Positions 34,963 through 43,141 of a stretch of DNA of 64,000 bases are shown one piece after another. Under the pieces are notes generated by a model. It ran no database searches and had not been told where the DNA came from. It worked only from the letters and a program-made list of their open reading frames with translations. The first letter of the stretch is position 1. Each line of letters begins with the position of its first letter. Source of the DNA: Cupriavidus sp. D384 (GTDB lineage: Bacteria; Pseudomonadota; Gammaproteobacteria; Burkholderiales; Burkholderiaceae). The stretch spans positions 62,001 to 126,000 of the forward strand of contig NZ_BBQI01000098.1 in NCBI RefSeq assembly GCF_001652915.1, in the 5' to 3' direction. The position numbers and the translations under genes are program-made.

Positions 34963-35803
34963 GTTGCGCCAATACCGCTGGCTGGCGGCGCTGCTGGCGC
35001 TGGCCGGCATCGCTGCGTCCTATGCCGTGACGCGTCCCGTGGCCCCCGGCCCCTGGCTGCAGGCGGTGCAGCAGCGCGGCACGCTGGTGGTGGGCGTCCG
35101 GCAGTATGCGCGCCCCGCGCCACCCAAGGCGCCGACGCCGCCCGCACCCGACAACTTCGACGTCGCCATGGCGCGCTATGTGGCCGATCGGCTTGGCGTG
35201 ACGCTGCAGATCACGGGGCTTCCGGGCGAGCCCGGGTCGCCGGCATGGCAGGCCGCACAACGCCATGTCGACGTGGTGCTCGCGGGCGCCAGCCCGACGG
35301 CGGGCGCCGACGCAATGGTGCCGGTCGCGTCGGCCTATGCCGTGGGCGACGGTTCGCTGCTGGTGCTGCGCGGCAGCCGCTATCAGCGTGCGGCCGACCT
35401 GCGCGGTCAGCCGGTCTGCGTGGGGCAGGGCAGTGCCTATGCCACGCGCATCGCGCAGGACGTCCACGGCGTGCCGAAGGTCTATGCGTCATCCATTCGC
35501 GCGGCCACCGGCTTTCTGGCCGGCGAATGCCAGGCGCTTGCCGACGATGCGCCGGTGGTGGCGCGCCTGCTGACGCTGCAGGAGTGGCGCTTCTATCGCA
35601 AGCTCGATGGCGACCTGCAGGCCGACACCCACGCCGCGCAGATCGGCCTGCATGCCGCCGATCCGCAATCCGCCGCCTGGTTCGACCACGCCAGCCGCGA
35701 CTGGCGCCGCGACGGTGCCCTGCAGCGTGCCCGCGACCAGCGCGCGGGCGATGTGGCCTACGAGGCCAGCCAGTTGCAGGACGGCCTGGTCTGCCATTCC
35801 TGA
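34955..35803 (+). CDS. second periplasmic binding protein (SBP_bac_3 type)
   Basis: A 282-residue protein with a signal-anchor or signal peptide (WLAALLALAGIAASYAVT) and the amino-acid-binding-protein pattern (RGTLVVGVRQYARP, DNFDVAMARYVADRLGV, GSLLVLRGSRYQRAADLRGQPVCVGQGSA, the last shortened: ADLRGQPVCVGQGSA). It belongs to a different family from the NMT1-type binding protein of the same operon. It overlaps the permease gene by eight bases, so it is co-translated. Two binding proteins for one permease may widen substrate range. Confidence 0.8.
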   Translation: MARLRQYRWLAALLALAGIAASYAVTRPVAPGPWLQAVQQRGTLVVGVRQYARPAPPKAPTPPAPDNFDVAMARYVADRLGVTLQITGLPGEPGSPAWQAAQRHVDVVLAGASPTAGADAMVPVASAYAVGDGSLLVLRGSRYQRAADLRGQPVCVGQGSAYATRIAQDVHGVPKVYASSIRAATGFLAGECQALADDAPVVARLLTLQEWRFYRKLDGDLQADTHAAQIGLHAADPQSAAWFDHASRDWRRDGALQRARDQRAGDVAYEASQLQDGLVCHS

Positions 35804-35824
35804 ACCAGCGGGCAGCGTGATACG

Positions 35825-36625
35825 TCAGGCCCTTACGTAGCGCGGAGCAGGCGTACTGTTCGACAGCACGCCAGACATCGCGCCGCGCGCCGCCTCATAG
35901 GCGTTCCAGTGCTCGATGGCGTGCAGCGACGGGATGGTGATCAGTTCGCCATTATCGAAGCCGACCAGCGCGGCATCGACCATATCGGTGGCCTGCATGA
36001 CGATCGCCGGGTCCAGGTTTTCCACGGGCAGCCCGCCGACCTCCCAGAAATCGGTGGCCGTGGCGCCGGGCAGCACGGCCTGCACACGTACGCCCCGCGC
36101 GCCGACTTCATGGTGCAGCGACTGGCTGAACGCGGTCACGAACGCCTTGCTGCCGCCATAGACGCCGTTCAGCACTTCCGGCGCGATGCCCACAATCGAC
36201 GAGATATTGATGATCGCGCCCTTGCCGCGCGCCACGAAGCCTGGCACGGCCGCGTAGGTCAGGCGCGTCAGCGCGGTGACGTTCAGGTCGATCATCCGGG
36301 TCATTGCGTCGACGTTGCTGTCCAGCAGCGGCGTGTGCGTGCCGACACCGGCGTTGTTGACCAGCAGCGTGATGCTGGCATCGGTGCGCAGCTTTTCCTC
36401 CACGCCGGCCAGCGACGCGCGGTCGTTGAGATCGGCCGCAAACACTTCGACGGCGCGGCCCGTGTCATCGGTGATGCGGCGCGCCAGTGCGTCGAGCTTG
36501 TCGCGGTTGCGCGCCACGAGCACAAGGTCGTAGCCGCGCCGTGCCAGGCGATCCGCGTAGATCGCGCCGATGCCCGACGACGCGCCGGTGACCAGTGCCG
36601 TGCCCAGATGTTGTTGCTGCGTCAT
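35825..36625 (-). CDS. short-chain dehydrogenase/reductase (SDR)
   Basis: A 266-residue classical SDR: TGASSGIGAIYA cofactor loop, LVNNAGVG, catalytic Ser in NISSIVG and Tyr/Lys in YGGSKAFV. It resembles YqjQ/DltE-type oxidoreductases. It is divergent from the GlxA-type regulator gene, which is its likely regulator. Substrate unknown. Confidence 0.9.
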   Translation of the reverse strand: MTQQQHLGTALVTGASSGIGAIYADRLARRGYDLVLVARNRDKLDALARRITDDTGRAVEVFAADLNDRASLAGVEEKLRTDASITLLVNNAGVGTHTPLLDSNVDAMTRMIDLNVTALTRLTYAAVPGFVARGKGAIINISSIVGIAPEVLNGVYGGSKAFVTAFSQSLHHEVGARGVRVQAVLPGATATDFWEVGGLPVENLDPAIVMQATDMVDAALVGFDNGELITIPSLHAIEHWNAYEAARGAMSGVLSNSTPAPRYVRA

Positions 36626-36661
36626 GATGCTTCTCCATTCGTTGCGGTTGGGATTGGGTTC

Positions 36662-36676
36662 GGATGCGCCGCATCC
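36662..36676. promoter_or_regulatory. perfect 15-bp palindrome GGATGC-gcc-GCATCC
   Basis: Six-base arms with a three-base centre, 36 bp before the SDR start in the divergent SDR/glxA gap. Candidate operator for a dimeric regulator; it could also form a short hairpin in the SDR leader. Confidence 0.45.
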
Positions 36677-36725
36677 ATGTGAAGCATCGTAGGCCGGATC
36701 ACCGTTGGCCGAAATGACGTATATA

Positions 36726-36740
36726 GTCCTGTTTCAGGAC
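36726..36740. promoter_or_regulatory. perfect 15-bp palindrome GTCCTG-ttt-CAGGAC
   Basis: Same geometry (6-3-6) as the palindrome 64 bp to the left, but a different sequence; it lies 24 bp before the glxA-type start. Candidate autoregulatory site. Confidence 0.5.
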
Positions 36741-36764
36741 ATCGAGCAAAAACGGGGTGGCAGC

Positions 36765-37706
36765 ATGCACAGGGTGGGATTTCTGCTGATGGATGGCTTC
36801 CAGGTGATGGCGCTGGCGGCACAGAGCGTGTTCGAGTACGCCAATCTGGTGGCGGGAGAGCCGTTCTACCGGATTGAAAGCTACTCGGTGGCGGGCGGTG
36901 CGGTGCGCTCGTCGCTGGGCATGGCGGTTGACACGCGCACCGTCAGTTCAAGGGCCACCGTGGATACGTGGATCCTGGCCGGGGCGGCGGACCCCGTCGC
37001 CACGCCCACGCCGCAGCCGGTGCTGGATTTCGTGCGCAAGGCCGCGCCACGGGCCCGCAGGGTGGCATCGATCTGTACCGGGGCATTCATCCTGGCCGAG
37101 GCAGGGCTGCTCGATGGCCGCCGCGCCACCACGCACTGGTTCTACGCGCGGGAGATGCAGCGTGCGCACCCGCAGATCCGCGTGGAGGACGATCGCATCC
37201 ATATCGTCGACGGGCCGATCTGGACGTCGGCCGGCATGACGGCCGGGCTGGACCTTGCGCTGGCGATGGTGGAGACCGATTTCGGTGCCGATGTCGCACG
37301 GTCGGTGGCCCACAAGCTTGTGATGTACCAGCGCCGCTCCGGCGGCCAGTCGCAGCATTCCGAGTTGCTGGACCTGGCCCCGAAGTCAGACCGCATCCAG
37401 AGTGCGCTCGACTACGCACGCAAGAATCTGCACCAGCCGCTGACCGTGGAAGACCTGGCCGGCGCCGTCCACCTGAGCCCCAGGCAGTTCAGCCGCGTGT
37501 TCACGGCCGAAACGGGACAATCACCCGCCAAGGCGGTGGAAAGCCTGCGCCTGGAAGCCGCACGGCTGATGATCGAGCAAAGCCGGCATCCACTGGACGT
37601 GGTGGCAAAGGAAACGGGATTCCGCGACCGCCGGCATCTGCGCGAGGCCTTTATCCGGGGCTTCGGCATGCCGCCGCAGGCGGTGCGGCGAGAGGCGAGG
37701 GGGTAG
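36765..37706 (+). CDS. GlxA-type regulator (DJ-1/PfpI domain plus AraC helix-turn-helix)
   Basis: A 313-residue protein: an N-terminal class-I glutamine-amidotransferase-like/DJ-1 domain (VGFLLMDGFQVMALA, ASICTGAFILAEAGLLDGRRATTHW with the conserved Cys) and a C-terminal AraC DNA-binding domain (VEDLAGAVHLSPRQFSRVFTAETGQSPAK, core HLSPRQFSRVF). It probably senses an amine or aldehyde and controls the divergent SDR. ATG 36765 is preceded by GGTGG. The last 28 or so bases of this gene are found again downstream of vapC. Confidence 0.9.
   Translation: MHRVGFLLMDGFQVMALAAQSVFEYANLVAGEPFYRIESYSVAGGAVRSSLGMAVDTRTVSSRATVDTWILAGAADPVATPTPQPVLDFVRKAAPRARRVASICTGAFILAEAGLLDGRRATTHWFYAREMQRAHPQIRVEDDRIHIVDGPIWTSAGMTAGLDLALAMVETDFGADVARSVAHKLVMYQRRSGGQSQHSELLDLAPKSDRIQSALDYARKNLHQPLTVEDLAGAVHLSPRQFSRVFTAETGQSPAKAVESLRLEAARLMIEQSRHPLDVVAKETGFRDRRHLREAFIRGFGMPPQAVRREARG
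37672..37706. repeat. left direct repeat at the glxA 3' end, flanking vapBC
   Basis: A 21-bp block starting CGCCGCAGGCGG and ending GCGGCGAG, then AGGCGAG, then GGGGTAG (the glxA stop). The same 21-bp block plus GGGGTAG recurs at 38521-38548 without the seven middle bases. The two copies bracket the VapBC module. Confidence 0.8.
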
Positions 37707-37775
37707 AGCGGGAAATGCCCTGACAATGCAGTCGACGGCGCACAAATGTGGCAGATTGATCGCACAGATAACAGA

Positions 37776-37817
37776 ATGTACACACCGGATGTACATACGG
37801 CTTCAACGGTATATACT
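37776..37817 (+). promoter_or_regulatory. vapBC promoter with overlapping palindromes
   Basis: ATGTACA occurs at 37776-37782 and 37789-37795 (each containing the palindrome TGTACA) and GTATATAC at 37809-37816. TGTACA (37790-37795), a 16-bp spacer and TATACT (37812-37817) make a plausible sigma-70 promoter, so the palindromes cover both its elements. This fits autorepression by a VapBC complex. Confidence 0.5.
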
Positions 37818-37850
37818 CGCCCTCAAGCAAGCATTGAGATGAGAGCCGCC

Positions 37851-38087
37851 ATGCATCGCACCAAGCTGTTTCGTAACGGAAATTCGCAGGCCGTGAGGAT
37901 ACCGGCAGACCTCGCCTATCCGGACACTGACACGCCATTCGAGATTGAGCGCGTTGGAGACGAACTCCGAATCCGCCCGGCCCGACAGCGATTGACCGGG
38001 GTGCTCGAGATTTTTGCCGCATTCCCCGACGACTTCATGGCCGACGGCCGAGGTGAACAATCGCAGGCGGATCGGGAGCCGTTCTGA
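37851..38087 (+). CDS. vapB: VapB-type antitoxin
   Basis: A 78-residue AbrB/MazE-fold antitoxin (MHRTKLFRNGNSQAVRIPADL), with an acidic C-terminal tail that should block the toxin. The last base of its stop codon is the first base of the toxin ATG. ATG 37851 matches the family start; ATG 37839 is a longer alternative. The module is more A+T-rich than its surroundings and is bracketed by a direct repeat, which points to acquisition. Confidence 0.88.
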   Translation: MHRTKLFRNGNSQAVRIPADLAYPDTDTPFEIERVGDELRIRPARQRLTGVLEIFAAFPDDFMADGRGEQSQADREPF

Positions 38088-38503
38088 TGCCCACCTATAT
38101 GCTGGACACGAACATATGCATCTACCTGATGAAGCAACAGCCACCACAGGTTGCCGAGCGGATGGCTAATTGTTTCGAAGGAGAGGTCGTGCTGTCGGCC
38201 ATCACGCTCGCGGAGCTTGAGTACGGCGTATCGGTATCCAGCGAGCCCGAAGCGGCGCGTCGGGCCCTGGATGCTCTGGTGAGCCGCCTTCCCGTCATGC
38301 CGTATACGGCCAGCGCTGCACATGCCTACGGCCCGATTCGCGCCGCCACGCGCCAACGCAAAGCGGATGCGCTCGACAAGCTGATTGCATCGCATGCGCG
38401 CTCGATTGGCGCCATCGTTGTGACCAGCAATGTGCGCGACTTCGAAGCCTATCCCGGAATCCAGATCGAAGACTGGACGAAGCCTGCCGTCATCGGCAAC
38501 TAG
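38087..38503 (+). CDS. vapC: VapC-type PIN-domain toxin
   Basis: A 138-residue PIN-domain ribonuclease with conserved acidic residues: Asp7 in YMLDTNICIYLMK, Glu in TLAELEYGV, Asp in ALDKLIASHA and the C-terminal TSNVRDFEAYPGIQIEDW. These coordinate Mg2+ for RNA cleavage; tRNA-fMet is the usual target of this VapC branch. It is coupled to vapB by a one-base overlap. Confidence 0.9.
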   Translation: MPTYMLDTNICIYLMKQQPPQVAERMANCFEGEVVLSAITLAELEYGVSVSSEPEAARRALDALVSRLPVMPYTASAAHAYGPIRAATRQRKADALDKLIASHARSIGAIVVTSNVRDFEAYPGIQIEDWTKPAVIGN

Positions 38504-38520
38504 ACCCCACTAGATTCCAG

Positions 38521-38548
38521 CGCCGCAGGCGGTGCGGCGAGGGGGTAG
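38521..38548. repeat. right direct repeat of the glxA 3' end
   Basis: A copy of the last bases of the glxA-type gene (21-bp block plus GGGGTAG), lacking the seven-base AGGCGAG present in the left copy. It lies 18 bp after the vapC stop and codes for nothing here. Confidence 0.8.
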
Positions 38549-38551
38549 CTT

Positions 38552-38572
38552 GCGGCACCGTCCCGCTGCCGC
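38552..38572. terminator. hairpin in the vapC/PAP2 convergent gap
   Basis: GCGGCA (38552-38557) and TGCCGC (38567-38572) can pair around a 9-base loop. No T tract follows, so termination is only a possibility. Confidence 0.35.
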
Positions 38573-38615
38573 GCACGCGAAAGCGCGGCGACAGGGGACT
38601 TCACTGCTTGCCAGT

Positions 38616-40586
38616 TCAGCCGTCGATGCGGATCTGTACGCCGTTCGCAGAGTAGACCGGCGTGGCCTTGTAGCCATCCACGGCAACCGTGGCGAACTGG
38701 CCCTTGACGCTGCTGCCGGTGATCACGGCAATCGTGTCGCCTGCCTTGGGCGCAAAGCCGTCGACGAAAGCGATACGCAGCGTGCCGCCGGCAATGGTCG
38801 TCAGGCCCGCCACGGTCATGCGGCCCTGCCCATTGGGGCCAACGCGCAGATCGAGCGTGGTGTCGGCCAGCTGCGTGTACTTGCCGGCAATCGCCACGCT
38901 TTGCGGCGCATTGATGATGACGGAGCCCGCGCCCAGGTAGACATCGCCCGTGCCGAAGGCCTTGGCCGAGACGGCCTCGAGCGCGCCGCCTGCCACCTGC
39001 GTGCCGCCGGAATACGTATTGGCGCCGCCGAGCTTCAGGTTGCCGGTGCCGGACAGCGTGAACTTGCCGGCGCCCGCGATATCGTTGCGCCAGATGTCGT
39101 TGGCGCTGAAGCCGCCCTTGGCGGCATCCATCGACACCACGACGTTGCCGTTGAACGCGCCATAGCCGTCACCGGCGGCGAACAGGTTCAGGCGGCCCCA
39201 GCCTTCCGCATCGTCCATGACCGGATAGCCCGAGGCAATCTCGGTGGTCTTCAGCACCACGCGACGCTGGTCTGCGCTCAGGTACGGGAAGCGCGTTTCC
39301 AGCATCACCTCGGCGCCCTTGGGCACCACGGCGTCAGCCGTCGCCGAGCCGATCTGCGCAAAGCCGAACGTCATGCGGCGCAGGAAGTTGGCCTTGTTGG
39401 CGGCGTAATCGGCAAAGCGGTCGTTGCTGGCGGTGCCCGACTGCGCGAAGGTGCGGAACGTGGCCGGCGTGGTGCCGGTGGCGGCCATCAGCGTGGTATG
39501 GGCCTGGGTATAGGCCGAGGCCTTCAGCGTGGCATTGGCCGGTGCATAGAGGTTGGCTGCGGCAGAGGCAATGCCGAGCATGCGGCCGCCGATCACGTCG
39601 AACGGCGAATGCATGCCGGCGAGGATACGGTTTTCGCCCAGCTCCATGCCACGGCTCAGCATTTCCTGGAACCGTTCGGGAACCAGGTAGGCCATCACCA
39701 CGGCGTTGCGCAGCGCTTCGGCGGTGTGGCCGCTGATGAAGCCGCCGTCGGTGGGGGGATCGGTACTGATGGCCGGCACCAGCGTCGGTGCCAGGACCAC
39801 GCTTGAGCTCCAGCGGTACGGGCGGGCGTACTTGTAGAAGCGCTTGGTCGGCTCGGTCGATGCGTTGTCGCCCACCTTGTTGACCATCGTGATCACGTCA
39901 CCGAACGCCGCATTGGTGGCGCCCGCCACGCCGGTGTTGTTGCCGCCGTCGTCGTACTTGACCGTGGTGGCGTCGGCCGGGATGCTGGTGATCGTGGTGG
40001 TCTGCTGGGCGGCGGCGCGCCATGCCGCCGTCAGCGGGCCCATGCCGTCCGTCACGCTGTAGTTCTTGCCACGACGGTCGTCGTAGTACGCGGCTTCGGC
40101 TTGCGCAGCCGTGCGCTGCGTGGTGGCGTTGATGACGTACTGGATGTTCGCATTGTGCGCGGCGGCATTGGTCACCGAACCACCGGCCGTGCCGTCGTTC
40201 GGCAATCCGGTCCACGCCGACGCGGCGACGGCCGGGAAGGTTCCGTTGGCCGCGGCCGGTGCGCCAGCGTCAACCAGGCGCGTCAACGGTTCCCAGACAT
40301 CGAGGAAGCCCTTGGCCAGACGCACGCCGGCATTGGTCTCGACCGTTACATAGCGTGCGTCACCGCGCTGGTTCGTGGCGATGTTGTCGACAAACGGCAG
40401 CACCGACGCCTGTACGGGTGCACTGTCGACGAACCCGGGGTCGGCTGGCGCCGCCGGCACGGCCAGCGGCGTGGCGGTGGAGGCGTTCTGATTGTTGTTG
40501 TCGTCGCCGCCGCCGCAGGCACTGAGCAGGAGGGCAAGGCAGGCGACCGCAATGGCCGATGGAATCCCGGGCTGGGAAAGAGACAT
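38616..40586 (-). CDS. PAP2-type acid phosphatase lipoprotein with autotransporter-like beta-repeat tail
   Basis: A 656-residue lipoprotein (LLLSACGGGDD). The N-terminal two thirds carry the class-A phosphatase/haloperoxidase signature in order: KRFYKYARPYRW, GGFISGHTAEA and ENRILAGMHSPFDVIGGR. The C-terminal 200 residues contain an autotransporter-type beta-strand repeat (FTLSGTGNLKLGGANTYSGG) and a beta-helix-like stretch, but no translocator barrel follows. It is expected at the cell surface or in the periplasm and to release phosphate (or act as a vanadium haloperoxidase). A TGTCA-N5-GTGA box lies upstream. Confidence 0.85.
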   Translation of the reverse strand: MSLSQPGIPSAIAVACLALLLSACGGGDDNNNQNASTATPLAVPAAPADPGFVDSAPVQASVLPFVDNIATNQRGDARYVTVETNAGVRLAKGFLDVWEPLTRLVDAGAPAAANGTFPAVAASAWTGLPNDGTAGGSVTNAAAHNANIQYVINATTQRTAAQAEAAYYDDRRGKNYSVTDGMGPLTAAWRAAAQQTTTITSIPADATTVKYDDGGNNTGVAGATNAAFGDVITMVNKVGDNASTEPTKRFYKYARPYRWSSSVVLAPTLVPAISTDPPTDGGFISGHTAEALRNAVVMAYLVPERFQEMLSRGMELGENRILAGMHSPFDVIGGRMLGIASAAANLYAPANATLKASAYTQAHTTLMAATGTTPATFRTFAQSGTASNDRFADYAANKANFLRRMTFGFAQIGSATADAVVPKGAEVMLETRFPYLSADQRRVVLKTTEIASGYPVMDDAEGWGRLNLFAAGDGYGAFNGNVVVSMDAAKGGFSANDIWRNDIAGAGKFTLSGTGNLKLGGANTYSGGTQVAGGALEAVSAKAFGTGDVYLGAGSVIINAPQSVAIAGKYTQLADTTLDLRVGPNGQGRMTVAGLTTIAGGTLRIAFVDGFAPKAGDTIAVITGSSVKGQFATVAVDGYKATPVYSANGVQIRIDG

Positions 40587-40653
40587 GAGAGGGTCCTCTG
40601 AAGAAAGACGGCGGGCAGGCCGTCAAAAGAGGACGCAGTCTAGAGACGTCTCA

Positions 40654-40669
40654 TGTCATATATGTGAAG
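40654..40669. promoter_or_regulatory. TGTCA-N5-GTGA box upstream of the PAP2 gene
   Basis: TGTCATATATGTGAAG, 67 bp before the PAP2 start, matches the box upstream of the phospholipase operon at 12 of 16 positions. TGTCATATAT resembles the first half of a pho box. Confidence 0.4.
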
Positions 40670-40772
40670 CATTAACCGCTGATGTCGACGAATCACTCGG
40701 TTTCCGTGCAACACCGTGTCACATCCGCCGGGCATCGCCCTGTGCGGGCGGCCGGGCCGGGCCGGTTCGCGC

Positions 40773-41339
40773 CTACCCCCAGTGCCGCACGCGGCCCGTG
40801 TCGACGTGGACGAAGTTCTCGGATTTGTAGAAGCCGACCCCGCCCACCTGGAGCGATTGCGCTGCGTCGCGCAGATCGGCCAGCCCTACGCCGGGCAGCC
40901 TGACATCGATGGCCATGCCGTCCATATGCAGGCTGTGCCTGGCCACGCCGCCGCCGCGCGTCTTGCGCAGGCGCTCGTTCGTGATCGGGCAGCGGTAGCC
41001 AGAGATCACCTGAAACGGTGCATCGCTGCCCACCTCACGGCGCAGTGCGAACAGCAGGCCAAACAGCTTCGGATCGATTTCCCCGACCGTGCCCGAGTAG
41101 TGATCGCGCAGAAAGTGATTGAGCGACGTCTGCGCCTGCGGCAGCACCTGGTCGCCCATGGCGTAGACCAGCGACAGATGTTCGCCGGTATGGGTGTGCT
41201 CGAACGACAGGGATCGGGCGTCGGGGCCCAGCGCCGCCAGGGCAGCGCGGGGCGCCAGCGTCGACAGGCCTGCGCCTACCGCAATGGCACCTGCACGATG
41301 AAAAAAACGGCGACGCGGGTTGGAGCTGGATTCAGACAT
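40773..41339 (-). CDS. DUF882/YcbK-like murein endopeptidase
   Basis: A 188-residue Tat-exported protein (NPRRRFFHRAGAIAVGAGL) with a peptidase-M15/DUF882 domain: metal ligands His and Asp in HSLHMDGMAIDVRL and the final His in FVHVDTGRV. E. coli YcbK (MepK) cleaves 3-3 cross-links in peptidoglycan, which LdtD (YcbB) makes; here too the two genes are adjacent and codirectional (25 bp apart). ATG 41339 puts the Tat motif at the N-terminus. Confidence 0.88.
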   Translation of the reverse strand: MSESSSNPRRRFFHRAGAIAVGAGLSTLAPRAALAALGPDARSLSFEHTHTGEHLSLVYAMGDQVLPQAQTSLNHFLRDHYSGTVGEIDPKLFGLLFALRREVGSDAPFQVISGYRCPITNERLRKTRGGGVARHSLHMDGMAIDVRLPGVGLADLRDAAQSLQVGGVGFYKSENFVHVDTGRVRHWG

Positions 41340-41364
41340 GGAAACTTTTACAACGGCGCGGCAT

Positions 41365-43083
41365 TCAGGAAGGCCGTACGGCAGGCCTGGCACCGGTGCG
41401 CTGCCGCAGCGCCTGGTCCAGCAATTTGTCCTGTCCGTAAATGTCAGGCACGAAGTATACCCGTCCGTCGGCGCGCGCAATGGCTGTCCCATAGGCCAGC
41501 ACCACGGGCACCGGCTGCTGTAGCGCAACGGTCTTCGACTTGCCCGCCGTCATTGCCTCACGGATACGCGCCGGGGTCCATTCGGGCATGCCCTGAAGCG
41601 TGAATTGGGCCAGCGCCACGGGATCTTCCACGCGGATGCAGCCATGGCTGAAATCGCGCCGGCCGCGCTTGAACAGTTCGGGCGCGGGGGTGTGGTGCAG
41701 GTAGATGGCCTGGTTGTTCGGGAAGATGAACTTGATGTCGCCGAGCGCATTGAGCGGGCCGGGCCGCTGGCGAATGCGCGCCTGCCCGTTCAGCACCGCA
41801 TCGACATTGGCCTGGCTGAACGTGGCATTGGCCTGGTTGCCATAGACGAACTCGAAGCCCTGCCGCGTGAAATAGCCCGGGTCGCGCTGGGATTTGGGGA
41901 TGACCTCCTTGCGCGCAATCGACGACGGCACGTTCCAGTACGGGCTGAACTCGATATAACGCATGTCTTCCTTGAACAGCGGCGTGCGCGTGTCGAGCGC
42001 CTTGCCCACGATGACCTTCATCTCCAGCTTGATGTCGAGCTTGCCTTCGTCGTAGTCGTAGGCCCGCAGCACGAACTCGGGCACGTTGACGACGATCATG
42101 CGCGGGCCCTCCGCCAGCGGCGTCCAGCGCAGGCGCTCCATCGTCAGCACGATCTGGTCGACGCGCGCGGCGGGCGTCACATTGAGCTGCGCCAGCGTAC
42201 CCGCGCCGATCACGCCATCGGCATCCAGGGCATGACGCGCCTGAAATGCCTTGACCGCATCCACCAACGCGCCTTCATAGCGTTGCGGCACCGGCGTGCC
42301 CGCCGGCAGGTCGCCCAGCGCTGCCAGCCGTTGGGCCAGCTGCGGCAGGCCGCTGTAGGACTGCCCCGGCGTCAGTTTGCCACCGGCGATGGCGGGCAGG
42401 GGGCTCTTCCAGTATGGCTCGGCGGCGAGCTTGCGGTATTTCGCCAGCGCGTCGCGCAGGGTGCCGTAGAGCGGGAACGACGGCGCGGCTTCGCGCATCG
42501 CATCGGTCAGCCGGTTGGCGGCCATGGCGTTGCGCAGATAGCTTTCGGGATCGAACGGCGGCAGATTGCTGACCGAGAAATTGGCGTGGACCTTGCGCGG
42601 ATCGACGCGTCCCCGGTGCAGATCGGACAGGTAGCGCTTCATCGCGCCCGTCAGCGCGCTGTCAAAGCGCTGCGCCGCGTCTGAAGGGGACGCCGGGTTG
42701 TCAACCAGTTGCGAAAGCGAGCGCTGCAGGCCATCGGCGTCGTAGTCGCGCGGGTCCAGGCCATCGGCGCCGGCGCCACCCAGAGCCTTGACGGCGGCCT
42801 GCGCCGCCTGCGACGGGCGCCCATCGGCAAACCACAGCAGATCCTGCGGCGGCTGGGCCCACGCTGCCGTGGCACTGCACAGCAGCCAGGCCGCACCTGC
42901 ACTGGCAAGGAAAGCGAGGGGGGACCGGGACCGGACACGCCTGGAAATCGGCGCGGGACCAGGTGAAAGGCGAGGCGAACGCAAGACCGAGGCGTTCGTC
43001 GTGGTGGCTGGCATGGCTGCGGGGGCAACTGTCATCGTATGAAGGTCGATAGCGTTTGTCCTTTGCGTATCGTATCCGAACAT
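41365..43083 (-). CDS. ldtD: L,D-transpeptidase, LdtD/YcbB type
   Basis: A 572-residue periplasmic enzyme: N-terminal signal region (LAFLASAGAAWLLCSATAAWAQ), an YcbB-type scaffold, a peptidoglycan-binding domain (AFQARHALDADGVIGAGTLAQLN, core DADGVIGAGTLAQL) and a YkuD catalytic domain with the active-site Cys in HGCIRVEDP. It forms 3-3 cross-links. The start is unsure: ATG 43083 or ATG 43035, neither with a clear ribosome binding site. It is divergent from the universal stress gene. Confidence 0.9.
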   Translation of the reverse strand: MFGYDTQRTNAIDLHTMTVAPAAMPATTTNASVLRSPRLSPGPAPISRRVRSRSPLAFLASAGAAWLLCSATAAWAQPPQDLLWFADGRPSQAAQAAVKALGGAGADGLDPRDYDADGLQRSLSQLVDNPASPSDAAQRFDSALTGAMKRYLSDLHRGRVDPRKVHANFSVSNLPPFDPESYLRNAMAANRLTDAMREAAPSFPLYGTLRDALAKYRKLAAEPYWKSPLPAIAGGKLTPGQSYSGLPQLAQRLAALGDLPAGTPVPQRYEGALVDAVKAFQARHALDADGVIGAGTLAQLNVTPAARVDQIVLTMERLRWTPLAEGPRMIVVNVPEFVLRAYDYDEGKLDIKLEMKVIVGKALDTRTPLFKEDMRYIEFSPYWNVPSSIARKEVIPKSQRDPGYFTRQGFEFVYGNQANATFSQANVDAVLNGQARIRQRPGPLNALGDIKFIFPNNQAIYLHHTPAPELFKRGRRDFSHGCIRVEDPVALAQFTLQGMPEWTPARIREAMTAGKSKTVALQQPVPVVLAYGTAIARADGRVYFVPDIYGQDKLLDQALRQRTGARPAVRPS

Positions 43084-43141
43084 CGTGACGTATCCATCCC
43101 TTCATACAACTGAAAACAAAGTTTCTGCTATTGATGAGCGT

